From the NCBI RefSeq assembly GCF_003097315.1, contig NZ_QDDL01000011.1, positions 62,001-126,000 on the forward strand: DNA of 64,000 nucleotides. Direction: 5' to 3'. The notes beneath the pieces are model-generated. The model worked only from the letters and a program-made list of their open reading frames with translations. It did no database searches and was not told where the DNA came from. The position numbers and the translations under genes are program-made. Positions 58,734 through 64,000 of this stretch are shown in pieces (position 1 is the stretch's first letter; each line of letters starts with the position of its first letter). The stretch comes from Pelagibaculum spongiae (lineage in GTDB: Bacteria; Pseudomonadota; Gammaproteobacteria; Enterobacterales; Pelagibaculaceae).

Positions 58734-59060
58734 ACTGGAAGCCGCTTGAGTATATGAGCCAAGGTTGGTTTACTATTTACCAGCACTTCCGATTGCTTTG
58801 GATATATATTATTGGCACATTTACTGGTTTACCGTGCAAAATTTCAGAAAATTGTCAGCGACTGATTCATCAGACAATGCAGCCCAGCAATAGTATTGCA
58901 AAGTTTTTCAAAGTCAGGTGTTTGACTAATTTTATAACCCTAGCAACAGAATCTTTGCCAAAGCGGTTTTCGCTTAGGCAATAGGTGTTATTATCCATAT
59001 TAACAACAATAAGAAATTTCCTGACAGAGGCTGAAGCGATTCATCCTTAGGAGGTAAAAC

Positions 59061-59960
59061 ATGAATACCTATAGCAAGATTCTGGTAGTGATTGACCCTG
59101 AATTAGAACAGCACCCTTCGCTAAACAAAGCGGTTCATCTGGCAAAGCAATACCAAGCCAAACTCGAACTATTCATTAGTGATTACGACCCCTTGCTAGC
59201 CACCAGCTATCTGTTTGATGCCCCTTCACTAGAACGCGCAACTCAAACCTTGCATAACCGTCACTGTAAATTGTTAGAACGCATGGCTGACTCGATTCGT
59301 CAGCAAGGTATAGAAACCACCTGCGATGTACGTTGGCAACAACGTCCCGCAGATTGCATTCTTGATAAAGCCGAAGAATCAGGTGCAGATCTAATTGTTC
59401 GCTGCAGTCACCCTAATGATGGCCAAGATCTTCCTTTCAGTCATACCGATTGGGATCTGATTCGTGAAGCCAGCGTTCCGCTGTTATTAGTGAAACATCA
59501 GCCATGGCAAGCATCACCCAAGATATTGGTTGCGATAGATCCAATGCATACCCGGGCAGAAAGCATCAAGCTTGAACAGAAACTGTTGGGCGAAGGTACT
59601 GCATTAGCTGAGAAGTTATCCGGTGAAGTTCATGCGTTGCATGCTTTTGATCCAAGTAAACTGGAAATGCATATTGAAGCTGGCGTCATCCGCTTCCCTG
59701 ATACGCCAGGCCATATTCGCGAATTGCACAAAGCCGCTTTTGCAGAGACCATCAAGCAATCGTCAATTGACCCAGCCAACCAACATTTATTGGAAGCCGT
59801 GCCAGAAAAAGGCATTGTCGATTTTGCTAAGAAAAATAGCTATGACATCACAGTTATGGGCGCGATCTCTCGTTCTGCGATTGAGCGAGTATTAATTGGC
59901 CATACTGCAGAAAAAATCTTGGAAAAAATCAGCAGTGATTTATTAATTATTAAGCCATAA
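59061..59960 (+). CDS. Universal stress protein, UspE-like tandem domains
   Basis: 299 residues made of two Usp folds (about 1-150 and 153-299). The first starts KILVVIDPELEQHPSLNKAV and the second KILVAIDPMHTRAES, the latter with the GAISRSAIERVLIGHTAEKIL nucleotide-binding motif, which the first lacks. The Shine-Dalgarno AGGAGGT, five bases before the ATG, is nearly perfect. UspE-type proteins support survival and motility; the FNR-linked sRNA 1.3 kb away suggests a stress/anoxia context. Confidence 0.92.
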   Translation: MNTYSKILVVIDPELEQHPSLNKAVHLAKQYQAKLELFISDYDPLLATSYLFDAPSLERATQTLHNRHCKLLERMADSIRQQGIETTCDVRWQQRPADCILDKAEESGADLIVRCSHPNDGQDLPFSHTDWDLIREASVPLLLVKHQPWQASPKILVAIDPMHTRAESIKLEQKLLGEGTALAEKLSGEVHALHAFDPSKLEMHIEAGVIRFPDTPGHIRELHKAAFAETIKQSSIDPANQHLLEAVPEKGIVDFAKKNSYDITVMGAISRSAIERVLIGHTAEKILEKISSDLLIIKP

Positions 59961-60264
59961 ATCAATTAAATACTGCAGGCAAAAAAATGAGGTCGGACGG
60001 GCCAACCTCGAATGGGGGGGAGAATAAAACATTAAGTTCTGCGAACAGAAACATGTAAATAAATATAGCAGGGCTTTGTTCTCTCACCTCATTCTGAGTA
60101 GACCGTTTGTCTGTATTTAATGATAGGATTCATAAACCCCAGTTATCTCTGGGGTTTCGTCAAAACTAACGAATAAATCAATAAAATAAATAGTACTATT
60201 GGTTTGCTAGTAACGACAATTAAAATGAAAACTGCTTTAATAAGCGATCATTTAACTGGTTAAC
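59961..60264. other. Intergenic region after the UspE-like gene
   Basis: 304 bases. GAGGTCGGACGGGCCAACCTC (about 59990-60010) folds into a hairpin, followed by a G-run; a second hairpin is listed as a terminator at 60134. No coding region credible. Confidence 0.5.
60134..60157 (+). terminator. Intrinsic hairpin, probable terminator
   Basis: AAACCCCAG and CTGGGGTTT pair perfectly around TTATCT; the T-run is short and within the stem, so strength is uncertain. Could serve either strand. Confidence 0.55.
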
Positions 60265-61002
60265 CTAGAAATAACATTCGGCAAAAAAGCGCTTTCTGGC
60301 ACGGCAAGTATCTGCTGTAGAATTACCGCAACGCTTTTCTAATAGCGACATAAAACTACCTTGTAACTTCATCGCATGCGGAAATATAAGATAAACTGCA
60401 TGAATGAAAACCGACGCACATCCTTGCAGCACTTTACTGACCATTCGAAACGGATTCATATAGTCACAGTTTATCGTCAGTAAACCGCCTTCAGAACGAC
60501 ACAAGCAAAAACTCCCAATTAACTTGCCGTCAGCTTTCAGCTCCAGCAAATTTCCTTGTGCCTCAACTGAAAGCGTCTCATTCAGTTCAGGGTTAAATCT
60601 CTGATAAGTTTGCTTAGCACCCACATCAGACTGACCTAGCCAGAGCAGTGGGATTTGATAAAACTCACTTCGTTTGATCCCAAAGCTCAATCCAGATGAA
60701 TCTATTTCCTGAGCAAACAGTTTACCAGTCAAAGATTTCATCGGTAACAAAATTGACTGGTATCGAGTGAAGTGAACAAAGAAATGGTCCAGCGCCAACA
60801 ACAACAAACGACTATCTGGCTCATCACCAGGAAAGGTAATCCGCCCAGAAGTTGCTGACCAAATAGAAAGTTGAATAGTTTGCCATGATTGACCGCGCCA
60901 TCTAACGCAAATTTCTGATTGGTCTGAAGCTGTTGCTTTTAATTCTGCAACCGCTTCAAGGCCTGGCCATTTTACTGAGACAATTTCGACTGCTTCGATC
61001 AT
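60265..61002 (-). CDS. Conserved-looking hypothetical protein
   Basis: 245 residues; the ATG at 61000-61002 has AGGT about seven bases upstream. It has Trp- and Leu-rich beta-like segments in the first half (SEICVRWRGQSWQTIQL), a helical middle (RLLLLALDHFFVHFTRYQ) and a Cys/Arg-rich C-terminus (CGNSTADTCRARKRFFAECYF). No signal peptide or transmembrane span is clear apart from a weakly hydrophobic segment (ASVFIHAVYLIFPHA). I do not recognise the family. It is divergent from the small RNA region. Confidence 0.6.
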   Translation of the reverse strand: MIEAVEIVSVKWPGLEAVAELKATASDQSEICVRWRGQSWQTIQLSIWSATSGRITFPGDEPDSRLLLLALDHFFVHFTRYQSILLPMKSLTGKLFAQEIDSSGLSFGIKRSEFYQIPLLWLGQSDVGAKQTYQRFNPELNETLSVEAQGNLLELKADGKLIGSFCLCRSEGGLLTINCDYMNPFRMVSKVLQGCASVFIHAVYLIFPHAMKLQGSFMSLLEKRCGNSTADTCRARKRFFAECYF

Positions 61003-61079
61003 TCGGCGAACCTGTTATAAAGTTTGACCTAGATCATTCTAATCGCGACACCTTAAAACTCTAGCTTATATTGATAAGC

Positions 61080-61222
61080 GTCAAATTTTAGCTGGCTAAC
61101 TGTCAAATTTTGCAATAACTGGGAACTAAAGCCGATATTTGTCACACTTTAATTTCGACCAACAACAAAAATGACAAACTTTAGAAATATGTCACTTAAT
61201 TTGGTATGACAAATTTAGTGAC
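61080..61222 (+). repeat. Cluster of TGTCAAA/TGACAAA repeats upstream of the sRNA
   Basis: GTCAAATTTTAG (61080), TGTCAAATTTTGC (61101), TGTCAC (61140), ATGACAAACTTTAG (61171), ATGTCACTTAA (61189), ATGACAAATTTAG (61206) and GTGAC (61218). Spacing is irregular. They may be sites of a regulator bound upstream of the FNR box. Confidence 0.5.
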
Positions 61223-61267
61223 CTAGCCCAAACATGATGGTTTGCGCCTAATGTTTTCTATTTTCCG

Positions 61268-61281
61268 ATGATTTAGATCAA
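61268..61281 (+). promoter_or_regulatory. FNR/ANR-type operator of the sRNA promoter
   Basis: ATGAT-TTAG-ATCAA (consensus TTGAT-N4-ATCAA; 9 of 10 bases match). Its centre (61274.5) lies 41.5 bases before 61316, the classic class II activator position, and a -10-like TACATT lies at 61303-61308. Confidence 0.65.
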
Positions 61282-61302
61282 GTTGTAAAATGGTAAAACC
61301 AT

Positions 61303-61308
61303 TACATT
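61303..61308 (+). promoter_or_regulatory. -10 element of the sRNA promoter
   Basis: TACATT (4 of 6 match to TATAAT) ends eight bases before the predicted start at 61316, with the FNR box in place of a -35. Confidence 0.5.
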
Positions 61309-61315
61309 AGATCTG

Positions 61316-61417
61316 GCGATAAATTTGATTTGTCGCTGAACAGCCGTTAAGTCGGCTGATCGTGTGCTGATGATTACAACCCTTTGCCGCCATGCTCACG
61401 CAAGGCGGCTTTTTTTT
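61316..61417 (+). ncRNA. Probable FNR-activated small regulatory RNA
   Basis: About 102 bases with three consecutive hairpins: GCGATAAAT/ATTTGTCGC (loop TTG) at 61316-61336, CAGCCG/CGGCTG at 61341-61358 (loop TTAAGT), and the intrinsic terminator GCCGCC/GGCGGC at 61386-61409 with eight T. Between hairpins 2 and 3 about 27 bases (GTGTGCTGATGATTACAACC) are unpaired, a possible mRNA-pairing region. Activation as in E. coli FnrS or Pseudomonas PhrS, but I see no sequence similarity to those. Prediction. Confidence 0.6.
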
Positions 61418-62147
61418 GTCTTATTACGACAGCGGTTATTTTTTGACTGTTGTAACGGCAAAATCATACCTGTTTACGGAAAATGTTTTAAAAAAATCAT
61501 TCCACTTACTCTCTGTCTTGTTTCTCACAAAACAATCGACATGATTTCTTTCTTTAGCAATCGTTGTATCGGCTAGCGTTACACTGGTCTGTACATTGCA
61601 CTCTTGGAAAATACCAAATTGCATTCCTGCTTTACTACAACAGAATCGAAAACATTTTTAATTAACGCTGATTAACCTGTTGTTAACAAACCCGCTTCAA
61701 TACAACGTTTCGAATTTTTACTTGTTGACAAGACTCATTTACTCGATACACTCCAATCAGTTTTAGAGATATACCCTTTTTTGATATACTTTCACCGCCT
61801 TCTGTAAACATCCACGATTCGTCGTTTGATCCCCACATAAGCGTTATCACAACAGGTTCGATCATCTATCGACAGTCACTTCACTGTCATATCTTTATGC
61901 TTAACTTGGTTTCAGCTTGAGATTCGTTTTGCTTTTTCGATCCAATCATTTGGATCGCTGACAAAACAATCAACAGGCTGCTTGTATAAGCATAAAAAGT
62001 TGATTAATCTCGAATTGAACTAAAATTCATCTTTCGCAACTACCTTTAGCGCTTTAGCAGCTATCTTTAGTAACAACGCCAAGGATATCTTATTGTTATA
62101 AAAAACTACCCGATCGGTAGCTTTAATAAAAAAAGGAGTGTGACCAT
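61418..62147. other. Gene-poor region with two weak minus-strand ORFs and an inverted repeat
   Basis: 730 bases. Minus-strand ORFs at 61683-61865 (60 codons) and 61436-61624 (62 codons) have protein-like composition but no adequate ribosome site and different frames; they may be pieces of one decayed gene. CGATCCAA/TTGGATCG at 61938-61957 is a perfect 8-base inverted repeat around TCAT. Confidence 0.4.
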
Positions 62148-62321
62148 ATGTCATACCTAATAAACGGACACGAAATTACAGTCAACTTTCCAGTAGATTC
62201 AATTTCAGTCAACAAATCGTCAATTGCCTTCACCGATAGCCAAGGCAAGAACAGACAGACCTTCTCCAAGCGCACTGAAGCGTTGAAATTTGTAGAATGG
62301 TTACTGTCTTCAGATAAGTAG
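62148..62321 (+). CDS. Small unknown protein, 57 residues
   Basis: ATG 62148 to TAG 62321. The product starts MSYLINGHEITVNFPVDSIS and ends with the helix KRTEALKFVEWLLSSDK. An excellent Shine-Dalgarno, AAAGGAG, precedes the start by about nine bases, and the composition is protein-like with beta strands first and a helix last. CCGATCGG palindrome and an AT-rich leader lie upstream. A 49-base hairpin follows at 62352. I do not recognise the family. Confidence 0.7.
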   Translation: MSYLINGHEITVNFPVDSISVNKSSIAFTDSQGKNRQTFSKRTEALKFVEWLLSSDK

Positions 62322-62351
62322 AACTGAAAAAAACAGCACGTTGATCTATTT

Positions 62352-62401
62352 CATTTGGTTTAGGCTTTACCTCTTGCTCAGGTATCTAGCCTAACCAAAT
62401 G
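62352..62401. repeat. Long stem-loop downstream of the 57-residue gene
   Basis: CATTTGGTTTAGGCT (62352-62366) pairs with AGCCTAACCAAATG (62388-62401), one bulged T, and inner TACCT/AGGTA extends it. No T-run follows, so a classical terminator is not supported; may be a processing or attenuation structure. Confidence 0.6.
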
Positions 62402-62501
62402 GCAGCACCCTACCCACCTTAAAACCCCCTACACCACCACACACTTACCTTGATCAATCTAGGTATGTTTATCTGCTTGCTCTTTTTTGTGCTCTGAAAA
62501 T

Positions 62502-62532
62502 AAAAAAAAACGCCACAAAATAAATTGCAGCG
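62502..62532 (-). terminator. Intrinsic terminator after the thiolase gene
   Basis: On the minus strand, CGCTGCAA pairs with TTGTGGCG (two G-U pairs) and is followed by nine T (plus strand A at 62502-62510). Confidence 0.8.
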
Positions 62533-62567
62533 CTTTTATTTACAGAGCTTGTACTTCAAAGGAGAGC

Positions 62568-63749
62568 TTACTCGTAAAGCTCCACTGCAATCGCAGTCGC
62601 TTCACCACCACCAATACATAAAGTAGCGACACCTTTGTGCTTACCCAGCTTTTTCAAAGCGTGAATCAAGCTAACAACAATACGACTTCCAGAAGAACCA
62701 ACCGGGTGACCCTGCGCACAAGCACCACCATGAATGTTCACCTTGCTTTCATCCAAACCCAGTTTGTGGGTGGCGTACATAGTGACAATGGCAAACGCTT
62801 CGTTAATTTCCCACAGATCTACTTCTTCAGTAGACCAGCCAGTTTTTTCCAATAGCTTTTTCACTGCACCAACCGGTGCGGTAGTAAAGTATTCTGGATC
62901 TTGTGAATGACTGGCATAACCGGTAATACGAGCCAAAGGCTGTAAATCACGATCAAAAGCTTCCGATTCACGCATCAAGACAACAGCAGATGCACCATCA
63001 GAAATAGAACTAGAGTTTGCCGCAGTTACCGTACCATCGCGGCGGAATGCTGGACGCAATGTCCGCACCTTGTCTAAATCTGCCGTTTCTGGCTGCTCAT
63101 CATTAATTACGATGTGCTCGCCTTTACGGGTTTTAACAATCACCGGCACTGTTTCACTGCGCAAAACGCCAGATTCAATGGCTGCTTTAGCCTTTTTCAG
63201 CGAGTTGATTGCAAAATCATCCATCTGCTCGCGGGTGATATTTTTTTCATCAGCCAACTGCTGGGCGAAAACGCCCATTAACTTGCCGGTTTGCGGATCT
63301 TCAAGACCGTCATAAAACATATGATCTTTGAATTCACCATGGCCCATACGGAAACCATTTCGTGAAGCAGGAATCAAATGCGGCGCATTACTCATACTTT
63401 CCATACCGCCAGCAACCACAATTTTATTGCTTTCGGCCAGAATAGAATCACAACCCTGCATAATCGCTTTCATGCCAGAGCCGCATAACTTATTAATTGT
63501 GATAGCACCGGTAGCGTTTGGCAGATGTGCTAACTGCATTGCCTGGCGTGCCGGCCCCTGCTTGGTGCCCGCAGGCAAAACACAGCCCATGATCACTTCG
63601 TCGACTTCTTCAGGTTTGATGCAAGCGCGTTCAACTGCTTCGTGAATTGCGTGGCCACCAAGCTCAGGTGCGGTCTGTGAAGACAAAGCACCTTGGAAAG
63701 CGCCCATTGGCGTTCTAACACCACTAACAATGACAATCGGATCTTTCAT
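62568..63749 (-). CDS. Acetyl-CoA C-acetyltransferase (thiolase II type)
   Basis: 393-residue biosynthetic/degradative thiolase. NKLCGSGMKA holds the acylated Cys89; the C-terminal signatures GGACAQGHPVGSSGSR and LCIGGGEATAIAVEL carry the catalytic His and second Cys. The length and NEAFA motif match AtoB/PhbA-like enzymes, which condense two acetyl-CoA or cleave acetoacetyl-CoA. No partner beta-oxidation genes adjoin it. FadA-type cannot be entirely ruled out. Confidence 0.9.
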   Translation of the reverse strand: MKDPIVIVSGVRTPMGAFQGALSSQTAPELGGHAIHEAVERACIKPEEVDEVIMGCVLPAGTKQGPARQAMQLAHLPNATGAITINKLCGSGMKAIMQGCDSILAESNKIVVAGGMESMSNAPHLIPASRNGFRMGHGEFKDHMFYDGLEDPQTGKLMGVFAQQLADEKNITREQMDDFAINSLKKAKAAIESGVLRSETVPVIVKTRKGEHIVINDEQPETADLDKVRTLRPAFRRDGTVTAANSSSISDGASAVVLMRESEAFDRDLQPLARITGYASHSQDPEYFTTAPVGAVKKLLEKTGWSTEEVDLWEINEAFAIVTMYATHKLGLDESKVNIHGGACAQGHPVGSSGSRIVVSLIHALKKLGKHKGVATLCIGGGEATAIAVELYE

Positions 63750-63927
63750 TATGGTTATTCCCGCTTTAGTTATTCTTTGCGGTCATTGTCCACTAAAAAA
63801 CCGGTTGATGACAAGTCATCAGTTGCGATAACTCAAGACCTTACTGTAGAAATTGAATCGCTTATCGCACAGGCAGTTTTCTGCAGATATGATTAATCAA
63901 TAGCTTTAGCCGAAGGAACAGCAAACC

Positions 63928-64000
63928 ATGCGCTTCATTGAAGACGGGCCATCAATACCCGACGAACTACTCATCGCCAGAGATGAAGGTAATGTTGTGT
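63928..64000 (+). CDS. 5' end of a probable SIR2-domain protein (cut by window edge)
   Basis: ATG 63928, with GAAGGAA upstream; 24 codons are visible (MRFIEDGPSIPDELLIARD EGNVV, shown with a break). The start xGPxIPDELLxAxxxGxVV is characteristic of bacterial SIR2-family defence and NADase proteins, in which FFCGAGxS follows; that segment lies beyond the window. Assignment rests on this short N-terminus only. Confidence 0.5.
   Translation, partial: MRFIEDGPSIPDELLIARDEGNVV

Noticed and set aside
58631-58984. 117-codon ORF
   Set aside because: TTG start without a ribosome site; contains the dispersed repeat, and its composition is not protein-like enough.
62352-62401. Terminator function for the hairpin after the 57-residue gene
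   Set aside because: No T-run on either strand; kept only as a stem-loop.

Overview
The window reads as chromosome of a gammaproteobacterium, most like the marine Oceanospirillales/Pseudomonadales side of the class. The evidence is conserved gene order: nadB divergent from algU-mucA-mucB-rseC-lepA-lepB, sdhE-ygfX, ycgL, minCDE, dnaX-ybaB-recR beside ffs, and PA1571-like, DUF6586 and YfaZ families. Most genes have good Shine-Dalgarno sites, many neighbours overlap by 1-4 bases (TAATG, ATGA, GTGA), and intrinsic terminators are clear. I saw no insertion sequence, prophage, rRNA or CRISPR array.

Layout. 1-5.2 kb: envelope-stress sigma factor operon with lepA and lepB on the minus strand. 5.3-10.2 kb: nadB, ygfX/sdhE, ygfZ, a NadD-like adenylyltransferase and a papain-fold hydrolase. 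10.2-20.7 kb: fatty acyl-CoA ligase, membrane-anchored cold-shock-domain protein, PreP-type M16 protease, cysK, a TonB-like lipoprotein, a HapR/LuxR-type (LitR/SmcR) TetR regulator, a second acyl-CoA ligase and another TetR regulator. 20.8-25.6 kb: lipase, gamma carbonic anhydrase, VWA/MoxR pair, YafJ and HIT protein. 25.7-31.7 kb: fadE, then a decayed tandem duplication carrying two divergent cysteine-protease-like genes, then ycgN, a GNAT gene and ycgL. 31.7-35.3 kb: minCDE and a third acyl-CoA ligase. 35.6-41.4 kb: YfaZ, hydrolases, a zinc aminopeptidase ending in a 19-unit CAA repeat, glpE and YceI. 41.5-47.6 kb: htpG, recR, ybaB, dnaX, 4.5S RNA and tRNA-Ser(GGA). 47.8-55.2 kb: pilU, a RING-H2-like membrane protein, a two-component pair, an MBL hydrolase, a second gamma carbonic anhydrase and ung. 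55.5-64 kb: pta, a YfcH-type epimerase, a UspE-like protein, a gene-poor 1.5 kb region with a probable FNR-dependent small RNA and a 57-residue gene, a thiolase, and the first 24 codons of a probable SIR2-family gene.

How the parts fit. Housekeeping dominates: translation and export (lepA, lepB, ffs, tRNA), division (minCDE), DNA replication and repair (dnaX, recR, ung), NAD and cysteine synthesis, and acetyl-CoA/fatty-acid metabolism (three FadD-like ligases, FadE, thiolase, Pta). Between these blocks lie single accessory genes that look host-directed or defensive: one permuted papain-fold protein, two YopT/C58-like proteins, one RING-H2-like protein and one SIR2-like start. With a quorum-sensing-type regulator and pilU, this would suit a host-associated or surface-living marine bacterium; that lifestyle is inference.

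The most interesting items are: (1) a promoter-to-terminator small RNA locus at 61268-61417, with an FNR box spaced exactly for class II activation; (2) the 28.2-30.9 kb duplication, where relics of the ycgN and fadE 3' ends mark the junction between two paralogous protease-like genes; (3) the bacterial RING-H2-like membrane protein at 49070-49927.
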